This document shows, piece after piece, positions 1 to 7,228 of a stretch of DNA of 32,380 nucleotides (position 1 is its first letter; each line of letters begins with the position of its first letter). The notes beneath the pieces are model-generated. The model made no database searches. It was given only the letters and a program-made list of their open reading frames with translations, and had not been told where the DNA came from. The stretch covers positions 1 through 32,380 of the forward strand of contig CAMAVR010000042.1 in the NCBI GenBank assembly GCA_945861885.1. The letters run 5' to 3'. The position numbers and the translations under genes were made by a program. Origin of the DNA: Nannocystis exedens (GTDB taxonomy: Bacteria > Myxococcota_A > Polyangia > Polyangiales > Polyangiaceae).

Positions 1-9
1 CGAAATTAT

Positions 10-105
10 CCCGTAAACGTGCCCGTGCCCGTAAACGTGCCCGGCTTTTTCTTCGGGCAGCCGGAAAAAACCGGGCACGTTTACGGGCACGGGCACGTTT
101 ACGGG
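10..105. repeat. Long perfect palindrome of GTAAAC/GTGCCC hexamers, copy 1
   Basis: Bases 10-44 are perfectly complementary to 71-105 (35 bp), around a 26-base centre. The arms read as hexamers GTAAAC and GTGCCC ending in CCGG. The centre has its own weaker pairing: a T run against an A run, and CGG against CCG. The element begins five bases after the stop of the minus-strand phosphoesterase gene, so it could end that transcript or protect its 3' end, but no T run follows the outer stem as in a classical intrinsic terminator. Related copies lie at 6768-6870 and 32262-32300. Confidence 0.9.
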
Positions 106-109
106 TGCT

Positions 110-940
110 TCAGCCTGTGATGAGCCCGCTGCTTTCGAGGCGCCCATTGCGCAGTTCGTAAAGCCTGATTCGCGCTTCGGTGCGCTTGTCGGCTACCGTT
201 GCGGTTGCTCCGAAAATATGGCTTCTTCCGAGCCCAACGGCGCGATCAATAATTTCGTGCCAGTGCCCGTGCATCAGCTGCACGCCGGGGAAGCGATCGA
301 GCAGGTGGATTAGCTTCGCCCATCCACGAAGGCCATCGACCCACTGCCAAGCTTTGCTCGGGCGGGTGATCGGCGGATGGTGCTGGACGACGACCATCGA
401 TTTGTTGCGCATCGCGGGGTCGCGAAGGCGCAATTCGAGCGCTGTCGCCGCCTCGTTCGAGAATATGCCGGCTGAAGAGGTGATCGCCTGATATTGCGTT
501 GTGTCGATCGGCACAAAGCAGACGTCGCCGCGCTCGATCAGGACGCCAGGCGCATGGCTGCTCGTCCGCGCGAATGCCGATAGCGGTCCGCGGAGTGCGT
601 CGCGCCACCCGGTCGGTGAATCGTAGGCGTCGTGGTTGCCGGGGACGAGCGAGATCGATTCGCGATCGAATGCAGACTCGTGTAAAATTTCGGCGAAATG
701 CTCAAATTGCGAGCGCGTGCCCGTTTCGGTCAGGTCGCCTGACACGACAAGATGGTCGGCCCCCATTTTTTTCGCCAGCGCGATGGCGCGCCGAAGCTTT
801 TGCGCACGTTCAGGGCCATTGAGTGAGCGACCGATGCTTGCGAGCCGCACGCTCCATGTTGCACTATCGCGGCGGTCGCGCTCGGGCGCGAGAAGATGAA
901 CGTCGGACAGGTGCGCTACTTTGAAGCACGAGCCAGCCAT
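110..940 (-). CDS. Calcineurin-like metallophosphoesterase (CpdA-like fold)
   Basis: A 276-residue protein of the calcineurin-like metallophosphoesterase superfamily, a two-metal hydrolase of phosphoesters. The metal-site motifs appear in order: SDVHL (Asp13, His15), SGDLTETG (Gly68-Asp69), PGNHDAY (Asn102, His103), QHHPP (about 186-190) and HGHWH (224-228). This is the arrangement of the CpdA/Icc-type phosphodiesterases, but the same core serves many substrates, so cAMP specificity is not established. No signal peptide or membrane segment is seen, so it is probably cytoplasmic. The ATG is fixed by a perfect Shine-Dalgarno AAGGAGGT (946-953 on the reverse strand), five bases upstream. It is the last gene of a minus-strand group, 102 bases after apeB, and is followed directly by a long palindrome. 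Its own strong ribosome site and a short inverted repeat (961-976) in the gap suggest partly independent expression. Confidence 0.9.
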   Translation of the reverse strand: MAGSCFKVAHLSDVHLLAPERDRRDSATWSVRLASIGRSLNGPERAQKLRRAIALAKKMGADHLVVSGDLTETGTRSQFEHFAEILHESAFDRESISLVPGNHDAYDSPTGWRDALRGPLSAFARTSSHAPGVLIERGDVCFVPIDTTQYQAITSSAGIFSNEAATALELRLRDPAMRNKSMVVVQHHPPITRPSKAWQWVDGLRGWAKLIHLLDRFPGVQLMHGHWHEIIDRAVGLGRSHIFGATATVADKRTEARIRLYELRNGRLESSGLITG

Positions 941-960
941 CGTCGACCTCCTTGGCGGTT

Positions 961-976
961 CACACTATGAAGTGTG
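961..976. other. Short inverted repeat between apeB and phosphoesterase gene
   Basis: CACACT and AGTGTG flank a four-base loop in the 102-base gap between two minus-strand genes. There is no T tract on either side. It could be an operator or an mRNA processing hairpin; the sequence does not decide. Confidence 0.4.
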
Positions 977-1042
977 CAGCTGCTCTGCGTCGGTTGCACG
1001 TCTCGCGTGCGACGAGTTGGTAAATTCGCTCGAGAAAATCAG

Positions 1043-2368
1043 CTATAATGTGCTCAGAAAGCGCCCCAACACCTGCACCATGCGAGTCTGGTCATGCGCG
1101 CCCGACATCTCGCGGATGGAGTGCATGCTGAGCATCGCGCACCCAACATCGACCGTCGGAATCCCCAGCTGGGTCGATGTGATCGGCCCGATCGTGCTAC
1201 CGCAAGGGAGGTCGGTTCGGTGGGCGTAGTATTGGAATGGGACCTGCTCTGCGCGGCACAACTCTTCAAACATCGCCGCGCTGTCGGCCGATGTCGCATA
1301 GCGCTGCTGCGAATTGAGCTTGATGACCGGGCCGCCGTTGAGTGTTGGCCTGTGCCGCGCGTCGTGGCGATCGGCGTAATTCGGATGAATGGCGTGTGCC
1401 ATGTCGGCCGATATGCAGACAGAGTTTGCGACGGCGCGATGGTACGCTTCGCGGGCTACACAGCGTGTCTGTACAATGCGTTCGATAACTGTTGGCAGCA
1501 GCGACGATGCGGCGCCGCGCGAACTCGCGCTTCCGATTTCTTCGTGATCGAAGAGGGCAATGAGTGGGACCGAATCGCCCACCTGTTCGCTCGCGGCGTG
1601 CATGATCGCGCGCACTGCCGCATGGCACATCGCGAGATTGTCGAGGCGCGCCGAAAAAATAAACTCGCCGTGAACGCCGCCGATCGTCGGAGGGGCGACG
1701 TCGTAAAGCATCAAATCCGTTTGAATGATCGAATCGGCGTCGATGCCTAGGACCGCGGCGCACAGCGCGCGCGTCGAGATGTTCGGTGTGCTCGACAACG
1801 TGAGGCCGATGATTGGCGGGAGATGCTCTTGCCTGTTGAGTGCGACCCCGCGCTCGTTGACTTCACGATCGAGATGGATTGCGAGCTGCGCGACGCGGGC
1901 GATCGGCGCTGATAGCCGGACCAGATGCGCCGCTCGCGAGCCGTCGGCGCTTCGAACGATCGCGCGTCCTGCGATCGATAGGTCGCGATCGAGCCACGAG
2001 TTGACGAGCGCGCCGCCGTACACTTCAACGCCGAGCTGCAAGTAGCCATCTTTTGCGTACATCGCGTGCGGCTTGAGGCGCAAATTGGGGCTATCGGTAT
2101 GCGCGCCGACGATGCGAAATCCCGCAACTTCCGACTCGGGCAGGATGAACGCGAGAAGCGCGCCATCACGCTCGACGAAGTAGCCGCCGGGGGCGAGATC
2201 GGCCCACGACGCCCGCATGTCGAGCTGTGAAAATCCCGCGTTCGCGAGCATCCGAGAAGCGGACGCGACGGCGTGAAACGGCGTCGGCGACGCTTCGACA
2301 AACGCGAGAAGTTCCGCGCAAAGCGGCTCGACTATCACCCTATTTTCGGAAAAGTTCGGGACACTCAC
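1043..2368 (-). CDS. apeB: M18 family aminopeptidase (aspartyl aminopeptidase type)
   Basis: A 441-residue member of peptidase family M18, the dinuclear-zinc aminopeptidases that remove N-terminal acidic or other residues from peptides in the cytoplasm. The signature motifs are clear: SPTPFHAV near the N-terminus, GAHTDSPNLRLKP (metal ligand His90), RLDN (Asp243), FDHEEIGS (general base and ligand Glu276/Glu277), ADMAHAIHPNY (Asp322) and a C-terminal SMHSIRE (His416). Length is normal for the family. The start is a GTG six bases after the stop of the preceding beta-barrel gene, with no good Shine-Dalgarno, so translation is probably coupled. Substrate preference cannot be read from sequence. 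Confidence 0.95.
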   Translation of the reverse strand: MSVPNFSENRVIVEPLCAELLAFVEASPTPFHAVASASRMLANAGFSQLDMRASWADLAPGGYFVERDGALLAFILPESEVAGFRIVGAHTDSPNLRLKPHAMYAKDGYLQLGVEVYGGALVNSWLDRDLSIAGRAIVRSADGSRAAHLVRLSAPIARVAQLAIHLDREVNERGVALNRQEHLPPIIGLTLSSTPNISTRALCAAVLGIDADSIIQTDLMLYDVAPPTIGGVHGEFIFSARLDNLAMCHAAVRAIMHAASEQVGDSVPLIALFDHEEIGSASSRGAASSLLPTVIERIVQTRCVAREAYHRAVANSVCISADMAHAIHPNYADRHDARHRPTLNGGPVIKLNSQQRYATSADSAAMFEELCRAEQVPFQYYAHRTDLPCGSTIGPITSTQLGIPTVDVGCAMLSMHSIREMSGAHDQTRMVQVLGRFLSTL

Positions 2369-2374
2369 GGCAGC

Positions 2375-3178
2375 TCAGAATTCGAATGCGAGCCCGACTG
2401 TCCATGTGTTGGCACCGAGACGGAGCGGATTTTTCTGCGCGATACCGTTGAGATTTAGCCCGGTAAACTCGCCGAAAATATAGGTGTGATTCACTCCGAG
2501 ATTGTTATCGAGCTGGAGCGCACTTTGCGGGTCGAGGCAGTTCAGATCGAACGCCAAACCGGCCATGTATTCGAACCCTACCGTGTGCCCCGCTCCCGCG
2601 ATCACTTTGCCAGCATCGTTTGTGGCTCTCGCTGTGCCGTCCGGACTAGAAGCTCGCCACAGCGCGTAGCCGACGCCAAACTTTCCGTACGGGACAAGCG
2701 GGATCTTCCACATGCGGTTGAAGACGTCGAAGCGAATCACGGCGAGCAGCGACATCGGATAGACCGCGAGCGTTGTGTCGTCGCCCGATGGGCCGCCGGG
2801 CGCTTGAGCGATCGACGCTTTCGCCGACTTTGACCAGATGCCTGCCGAAACGCCTGGCCCAAATGTCCCGACATAGGGAATCCGAAGTGCTTGCCAGTCG
2901 AATTCAACCGAGAGCATAAGCGGCCGATTCTTCCCGAAGGTTGACGCGTAGGGCGTCGCTCCGTGAAGGTTAGGGTCGCTGTCGACGCCCGGTCGATACG
3001 GCGTAAAGCGCAGCTCAAGCGCGAACCGTTGCGGGGACTCGTAGGGGCGCGCTCGCCCGCGAATCGCGTCTGCTTCGCCGCGCGCGTGCGCGTTACCGCC
3101 AGCCAGCATCAGCATCAACATCGCCAAGCCGAACACTATCGCTCGGAGCCCTCCCCTTTGCCGTCGCTTGCCCAACAC
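2375..3178 (-). CDS. Outer-membrane beta-barrel protein, MXAN_2562-like
   Basis: Predicted exported protein of 267 residues from the chosen GTG start. The N-terminus has Lys/Arg, then a hydrophobic stretch with repeated Leu-Met pairs ending in NAHA, a good signal peptide. The mature part has alternating hydrophobic and polar residues and ends in FEF, a terminal aromatic typical of barrels. Segments such as ELRFTPYRPGVDS and the YASTFGKNR region recall the myxobacterial MXAN_2562 outer-membrane beta-barrel family; this is from memory and unsearched. The frame is open further upstream, to an ATG at 3253, but that start would lie inside the preceding gene and put about 25 residues ahead of the signal. 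AGGAGG at 3184-3189, five bases before GTG 3178, argues for the shorter form; TTG 3175 is the alternative. It sits two bases after the stop of the anchored surface protein, and the two are likely functional partners. Confidence 0.75.
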   Translation of the reverse strand: MLGKRRQRGGLRAIVFGLAMLMLMLAGGNAHARGEADAIRGRARPYESPQRFALELRFTPYRPGVDSDPNLHGATPYASTFGKNRPLMLSVEFDWQALRIPYVGTFGPGVSAGIWSKSAKASIAQAPGGPSGDDTTLAVYPMSLLAVIRFDVFNRMWKIPLVPYGKFGVGYALWRASSPDGTARATNDAGKVIAGAGHTVGFEYMAGLAFDLNCLDPQSALQLDNNLGVNHTYIFGEFTGLNLNGIAQKNPLRLGANTWTVGLAFEF

Positions 3179-3180
3179 AC

Positions 3181-4536
3181 TCACCTCCTGCGCCTTGCCA
3201 GCACCAATGCCACACCGGCCGCACCAGCGACCAGCGCCCACCACGCGTGCCACGACCCGCCGGTATCCGGCGAAGCGACGACACGATTAACCGAACAAAA
3301 TCCGCCTCCGGCTAAGCCGCCTGCGTGGGTGTATCGATCCCAAAAGCCGATCGTCTCGACCGGCTCGCCGCACTGGATTGTCGACAGCTGCCCGACATTC
3401 CCCAGAATATCGACCGCACCGACAGCGACGGCGTAGAGCTTGTTGTTGTGCAGCCCTTTAATCCGGTAGGAGCTCGTTAGGCCGCCGGAAGAATTTGTCT
3501 GCCCCGACTTCACGGTTGACCGCAGATTGATCGTATCGACCAAACCGTCGAGCGATGATCTGCACATGCTTGGTGCGGCGGCATCGGCCTCGACCGCAGT
3601 CGACGCATCGACTCCGCCGTCGTCTGCCGATGCATCTGCATCGGTTGAGCCGGCTGACGCATCTGCGTCGTCTGGTTGGCCCGCATCTTCATCGCTTAGG
3701 TCGACCTCTTCATCGGGATCGGCTGCCGCGTCGTCAGACGCGTCAGACGCGTCGGGCGCGCCGTCTCCATCGACGGGGGCCGACGCCGGATTGGGCCGTG
3801 CATCGGTCGCCCAAAATATATTGTAGTTCAGGATCGTGCTGATCCCTTGCGCCGGTGTCCAGCCAACGGTCAGCGCTGAGTTGCCGGGTGCCAAGGTGAT
3901 GCCGGTCACTGCGGGCGGACCCACGAGCTTCACGGTAGTCTTGTAAGCATAGCCCGTTCCGTCGACGGTGGTGCCGCCTGAGATCGCGTAGAAAAAAATG
4001 CTGATCCCTGTTTCACCGGATCCAGGAGTCTGCCGCGAGCAGACCGCGTTGTCGTTGTGAACGTACTGTTTGCCGATGCCCGACGACAACTTCGAGTTTG
4101 TCGAGAACATGTTGGCGACGATATCTTGAACGCGGACCCTAACCGACGTTGGCCCATTGATTAGTGCCCGCGGATCGGTGACGGCCCAGCAGGTTGGGTT
4201 TTGGCCGTTGCGATTCTCGTTGGACGCGCAATCACTTAGCCCGGCCCACGCTTGAATTTGTACGGTGTTCGTGACGCCGGTGACTGTTAGCCCGACGACA
4301 ATCTCTTGGTCGGCGAAACAGTCGGATTTGCTAAACCATGTTGGTTTTTGCGACGCCGGCCGCACCGTCACCGCATTACCCTTTGAATCAACGCGCGTGA
4401 CGATATCGCTTAGCGGCCCGGTGATTACCGTCTGCGCGCGCGCACTCGCACTAAATGTGGCAACTGCGAACAGAACAGCGCAGAGGTGCGCACTGAGCCA
4501 GAGACGCTTCATGATCATAGAGGACATGTTCGACAT
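3181..4536 (-). CDS. Secreted, C-terminally anchored surface protein, MXAN_2561-like
   Basis: A 451-residue exported protein. A signal peptide runs to about residue 34 (cleavage after ARA). Residues 40-205 form a Cys-containing domain (Cys73, 103, 116, 166) that I do not recognise. Residues about 207-245 and 352-385 look like the two halves of one fibronectin type III fold (PPAVTGITLAPGNSALTVGW, then YRIKGL and YAVAVGAVD), split by a roughly 75-residue Asp/Ala/Ser-rich insert (248-322). The tail has GGGFC, a hydrophobic helix (about 428-447) and RRRR, like the MYXO-CTERM class of sorting signals though not a textbook copy. The pairing with the next gene resembles MXAN_2561/MXAN_2562 of Myxococcus (recalled, unsearched). 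Several ATGs compete at the start; the one at residue 9 gives the tidiest signal peptide. Probably displayed at the outer surface with the barrel partner. Confidence 0.7.
   Translation of the reverse strand: MSNMSSMIMKRLWLSAHLCAVLFAVATFSASARAQTVITGPLSDIVTRVDSKGNAVTVRPASQKPTWFSKSDCFADQEIVVGLTVTGVTNTVQIQAWAGLSDCASNENRNGQNPTCWAVTDPRALINGPTSVRVRVQDIVANMFSTNSKLSSGIGKQYVHNDNAVCSRQTPGSGETGISIFFYAISGGTTVDGTGYAYKTTVKLVGPPAVTGITLAPGNSALTVGWTPAQGISTILNYNIFWATDARPNPASAPVDGDGAPDASDASDDAAADPDEEVDLSDEDAGQPDDADASAGSTDADASADDGGVDASTAVEADAAAPSMCRSSLDGLVDTINLRSTVKSGQTNSSGGLTSSYRIKGLHNNKLYAVAVGAVDILGNVGQLSTIQCGEPVETIGFWDRYTHAGGLAGGGFCSVNRVVASPDTGGSWHAWWALVAGAAGVALVLARRRR
3184..3189 (-). promoter_or_regulatory. 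Ribosome binding site deciding the beta-barrel start
   Basis: AGGAGG on the minus strand, overlapping the last codons of the upstream gene. It lies five bases before GTG 3178 and eight before TTG 3175. It supports a start just after the upstream stop codon rather than the ATG at 3253. Confidence 0.7.
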
Positions 4537-4610
4537 TTGCTGTTTAGCTCAGGGAGCGTACATCGTGGTGACTCCAACTGGCACCTTTTTCAACCAATGA
4601 AGTAGAATGT
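4537..4610. promoter_or_regulatory. Divergent intergenic region
   Basis: The 74 bases separate the minus-strand surface-protein operon from the plus-strand aminotransferase, so promoters for both should lie here. I see no convincing -35/-10 pair on either strand. Confidence 0.4.
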
Positions 4611-5876
4611 GTGCGCACACATGTCGCTCTCGACGAACGCGGCGAACCGCGGCACAACCTACCGATGCTTTCTCACTTGCTAAGCGCTCGCGGCGCACGC
4701 CCTTCCGACGACCCAATTTTTGCCCTTAATGCTGAAGCGACCGCCCGACGCGTCGCCGGTGAAGCGATTGTGAATGCGACGGTCGGCACTCTGCTCGACG
4801 ACGCGGGTGACCTTGCGGTGCTTCCGACCGCCGCGCAAGCGATACGCAACGTTCCTATGGCCGAATGGGCTGCTTATGCGCCGATCGCCGGGCCGCCTGC
4901 TTTCTTGGCCGCTGCGATCCACGACATGCTTGCGCCATCTCCCGAACTCGAAGCGTGCGCCGTCGCCGTTGCGACGACGGGTGGCACCGGCGCGCTTCGT
5001 CACACGATTGCGAACTACTCCGAAGTCGGTCAGGCGATTCTCACATCGGGATTTTTTTGGGCGCCGTATCAAACGATTGCGGACGAAGCGGAGCGCCGCG
5101 TGGAGACGTTTCGGATGTTTGCGGCTGACGGGAGCTTCGATGTCGCCGCGCTCGACGCCGCGCTAGAGCTTCAGCTGCGCACGCAAAAGCGAGCGCTGAT
5201 TTTTATCAACGACCCGTGCCACAACCCCACAGGCTACTCACTTCGCGAGAACGAATGGCGCGCGATCGCCGCGTGTCTCGAGCGTCACGCCGATCGCGGC
5301 GGCGTGGTCACGCTGCTGCTCGATTTTGCGTATTCGGCCTATTTTAGGGGTGATTCGAGAGCGCCGCTCCGATGCTTGGCGCCTATCGCCGGCAAGGTGC
5401 AGCTTCTCTTTGCATGGAGCGCGTCGAAAACGTTTACGCACTATGGGCTTCGCGTCGGTGCGCTCATCGCGTGCGTGCCCGATCCAAAAATGCGCAGCGC
5501 AACAGCTGCGGCGCTCAGCTATTCGTGCCGTGGAACGTGGTCAAATTGCAATCGCGGCGGCCTCTACGCGATCACCCAACTGCTCGTCGATCCGTCGCTT
5601 GCTCGCGCGTGCAACGAAGAGCGCGCGGTGTTCAAAGAGCTGCTTGATGCACGCGTCGCAGCATTCAATCGCGACGCGACAAAACGACAGCTCTCGTATC
5701 CGCGTTACGACGGCGGTTTTTTCGTCACGGTGTTTCATCGCGACGCGATGGCGAAGGCGGAGCTCATGCGCAGAGACGGTGTGTATGTTGTCCCCGCAAA
5801 AGATGCGCTTCGTGTGGCGATGTGTTCAGTCGCCGAACGCGATGTAGCGCGATTGGTTAACGCTTTAGCCGAATAG
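4611..5876 (+). CDS. PLP-dependent class I/II aminotransferase, aspartate/aromatic type
   Basis: A fold-type I aminotransferase of 421 residues that would move an amino group between an amino acid and a 2-oxo acid using pyridoxal phosphate in the cytoplasm. Visible hallmarks: TTGGTGALR (cofactor phosphate loop, about 122-130), FINDPCHNPTGYS (198-210, with the conserved Asn-Pro-Thr-Gly), LLDFAY (Asp238 and Tyr241, cofactor ring), WSASKTFTHYGLR (Lys273 forms the Schiff base, Arg281 near the phosphate) and LRVAMCS near the end (probable substrate-carboxylate Arg). The pattern is closest to the AspC/TyrB subgroup, so aspartate or aromatic amino acids are likely substrates. The GTG at 4611 has no clear Shine-Dalgarno; the ATG at 4665 (residue 19) is an equally good start and would remove a poorly conserved-looking leader. 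Confidence 0.88.
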   Translation: MRTHVALDERGEPRHNLPMLSHLLSARGARPSDDPIFALNAEATARRVAGEAIVNATVGTLLDDAGDLAVLPTAAQAIRNVPMAEWAAYAPIAGPPAFLAAAIHDMLAPSPELEACAVAVATTGGTGALRHTIANYSEVGQAILTSGFFWAPYQTIADEAERRVETFRMFAADGSFDVAALDAALELQLRTQKRALIFINDPCHNPTGYSLRENEWRAIAACLERHADRGGVVTLLLDFAYSAYFRGDSRAPLRCLAPIAGKVQLLFAWSASKTFTHYGLRVGALIACVPDPKMRSATAAALSYSCRGTWSNCNRGGLYAITQLLVDPSLARACNEERAVFKELLDARVAAFNRDATKRQLSYPRYDGGFFVTVFHRDAMAKAELMRRDGVYVVPAKDALRVAMCSVAERDVARLVNALAE

Positions 5877-5949
5877 CGCTGCGTTGCGCGGTTGAGATAA
5901 CGCTGTGTGCGCAGGAGCGACTGCGTGATGAGGAGATGTATGCCGTGTG

Positions 5950-5974
5950 ACGCGCGCGCAATTGAGACGCGCGT
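5950..5974 (+). terminator. Weak hairpin downstream of aminotransferase
   Basis: ACGCGCG pairs with CGCGCGT across an 11-base loop, 73 bases after the aminotransferase stop. There is no T tract. The rest of the 223-base gap before the next gene shows no convincing gene. Confidence 0.25.
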
Positions 5975-6087
5975 GTGGCGCAACTGGCCGAGCCACGTCG
6001 TTGCTTCGCAAGGTATGACTAAAAGAATTGCCCGTTTCAGCTGCTGTTACCGGGCCGACTTTGGCAAGAAATGTAGCGCACCATTTT

Positions 6088-6093
6088 AGGAGA
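6088..6093 (+). promoter_or_regulatory. Ribosome binding site deciding the heptad lipoprotein start
   Basis: AGGAGA six bases before the ATG at 6100. The frame is open upstream to 6028, but this site and the signal peptide that follows it fix the start at 6100. Confidence 0.8.
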
Positions 6094-6099
6094 AACGCC

Positions 6100-6738
6100 A
6101 TGAGGAATTTTTCTAAAAAAATAACGTATGCATCTTTTGTAACGGCTTGTTCGGCACTCATCGGGATTGGATGTGCATCATCACCAAACGCAGCAGAGGA
6201 ATCGGTGTCGTCAGTTGATAGCCAACTGACTTTTCAGCAGGTGATTCCAAGCGGCATCCCGCAAGATCCACCAAAGACGCCACCGCAACAGCAAGTTCCA
6301 CCGAAGACGCCGCCTCCGCAACAGCAGGTGCCGCCAAAGACGCCACCGCCACAGCAAACTCCTCCGGATCAGGGGCAGAACCCCCCGGATCAAGGCCAGA
6401 ATCCACCTGACCAGGGGCAGAACCCCCCGGATCAAGGCCAGAATCCACCGGATCAGGGGCAGAACCCCCCGGACCAGGGCCAGAATCCACCGGATCAGGG
6501 GCAGAACCCACCTGACCAAGGCCAGAACCCACCGGATCAGGGGCAGAACCCGCCTGACCAGGGGCAAGACCCACCGGATCAGGGCCAGAATCCACCTGAC
6601 CAAGGGCAGGACCCACCGGATCAGGGCCAGAATCCACCCGATCAGGGGCAGGAGCCAGATCAGGGACAAGGGGGCGGGCAGCAGGGCGCGTCAGGACATC
6701 ACCATGGCCATCACCATGGTCATCACCGCCATCACTGA
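6100..6738 (+). CDS. Pro/Gln heptad-repeat lipoprotein with His-rich tail
   Basis: Unrecognised exported protein of 212 residues. A lysine-containing N-terminus and a hydrophobic stretch end at LIGIGC (Cys25). This resembles a lipoprotein signal, although Gly rather than Leu/Val sits at -3, so lipidation is probable rather than certain. Then come three PPKTPPxQQ units (about residues 57-86), 14 uninterrupted heptads of the form [N/T/D]PPDQGQ (98 residues), a Gly/Gln patch and GHHHGHHHGHHRHH at the end. Proline density should give an extended polyproline-like rod, and the His cluster is a likely metal-binding tail. No catalytic domain is visible. The heptads are encoded by an almost perfect 21-base tandem repeat prone to length change. 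It stands alone, convergent with grxC. The start motif ATGAGGAATTT closely resembles that of the metalloprotease at 9026. Confidence 0.85.
   Translation: MRNFSKKITYASFVTACSALIGIGCASSPNAAEESVSSVDSQLTFQQVIPSGIPQDPPKTPPQQQVPPKTPPPQQQVPPKTPPPQQTPPDQGQNPPDQGQNPPDQGQNPPDQGQNPPDQGQNPPDQGQNPPDQGQNPPDQGQNPPDQGQNPPDQGQDPPDQGQNPPDQGQDPPDQGQNPPDQGQEPDQGQGGGQQGASGHHHGHHHGHHRHH
6358..6651 (+). repeat. 14 tandem copies of a 21-base coding repeat
   Basis: The 294 bases divide exactly into 14 units encoding TPPDQGQ once, NPPDQGQ eleven times and DPPDQGQ twice. Units differ almost only at third positions (aac/aat, gat/gac, ggg/ggc), and two alternate forms recur, which suggests amplification as unit pairs. 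Confidence 0.95.
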
Positions 6739-6767
6739 GCTGCTTTGAACTCGTAATCTGATTCTGC

Positions 6768-6870
6768 CCCGTAAACGTGCCCGTGCCCGTAAACGTGCCC
6801 GGCTTTTGAAGTTACTGGCGATCCCTGACGAGAAAAAGCCGGGCACGTTTACGGGCACGGGCACGGGCAC
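6768..6870. repeat. Long palindrome of GTAAAC/GTGCCC hexamers, copy 2
   Basis: Bases 6777-6807 pair perfectly with 6834-6864 (31 bp), around a 26-base loop unrelated in sequence to the loop of copy 1. The left arm carries the same 33-base core as copies 1 and 3. The outer part of the right arm has GGGCAC hexamers where perfect symmetry would need a GTTTAC hexamer. It lies exactly between two convergent genes (ends at 6738 and 6887), where a bidirectional terminator would be expected. Confidence 0.9.
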
Positions 6871-6886
6871 GAAGTAGAGTAACACC

Positions 6887-7171
6887 CTAGATTTTGGCGG
6901 GGGGCGCCCCTCCCGTGCCCCCTGCCATTTTCGCTAAATCGCCGCTCCGATCGAGCGCGGCAAGCTCATCGTATCCGCCGACCGGCACCCCATTAATAAA
7001 AATCTGAGGCACGGTTTTCCGGCCGCCGCTGGCTGCGACTAGCCATTGGCGCTTGGCGGTATTGCCCCCCACGTCGATCTCATCAAACGCGATGCCTCGC
7101 TTTGCGAGCAGCGCTTTGGCGCGCGTGCAATAGGGGCAGTAATCGGTGGTGTAGACGTCGATTTTGGCCAT
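6887..7171 (-). CDS. grxC: Glutaredoxin (GrxC-type, dithiol CPYC)
   Basis: A small thiol oxidoreductase of 94 residues that reduces disulfides and glutathione mixed disulfides in the cytoplasm. It shows the dithiol active site CPYC (residues 12-15), the glutathione-contacting TVPQIFING (cis-Pro at 55) and GGYDEL (65-70), in normal order and spacing. The frame is open upstream to 7249, but the conserved domain begins at MAKIDVYTT, so the ATG at 7171 is chosen; only a weak GAAG lies before it. The C-terminus adds a short Gly/Pro/Ala tail. It diverges from mpl across 57 bases and converges on the heptad lipoprotein with a palindrome between. Confidence 0.93.
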   Translation of the reverse strand: MAKIDVYTTDYCPYCTRAKALLAKRGIAFDEIDVGGNTAKRQWLVAASGGRKTVPQIFINGVPVGGYDELAALDRSGDLAKMAGGTGGAPPAKI

Positions 7172-7228
7172 CACTTCAAGCAGGGTGCGTTCAATTTGGG
7201 GTGGCGCAAGCACTTTGCAGTGTAGAAC

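Noticed and set aside
10..105. Treating the repeats as a CRISPR array
   Set aside because: Copies are kilobases apart, palindromic over their full length, with no regular spacers and no cas genes.
1094..1750. 218-codon plus-strand frame opposite apeB
   Set aside because: Antisense shadow of a clearly conserved M18 peptidase; no family features of its own.
4579..4594. TGGCAC resembling a sigma-54 -24 element in the divergent gap
   Set aside because: The required GC of the -12 element is absent at the correct spacing.
5865..6161. Minus- and plus-strand frames in the gap after the aminotransferase
   Set aside because: No ribosome sites and no recognisable composition or motif, and they overlap the well-supported start at 6100.
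6158..6669. Two long minus-strand reading frames (152 and 159 codons) opposite the heptad lipoprotein
   Set aside because: They are open only because a 21-base repeat without stops is read in other frames. They lack start signals, and the plus-strand frame has the ribosome site and signal peptide.
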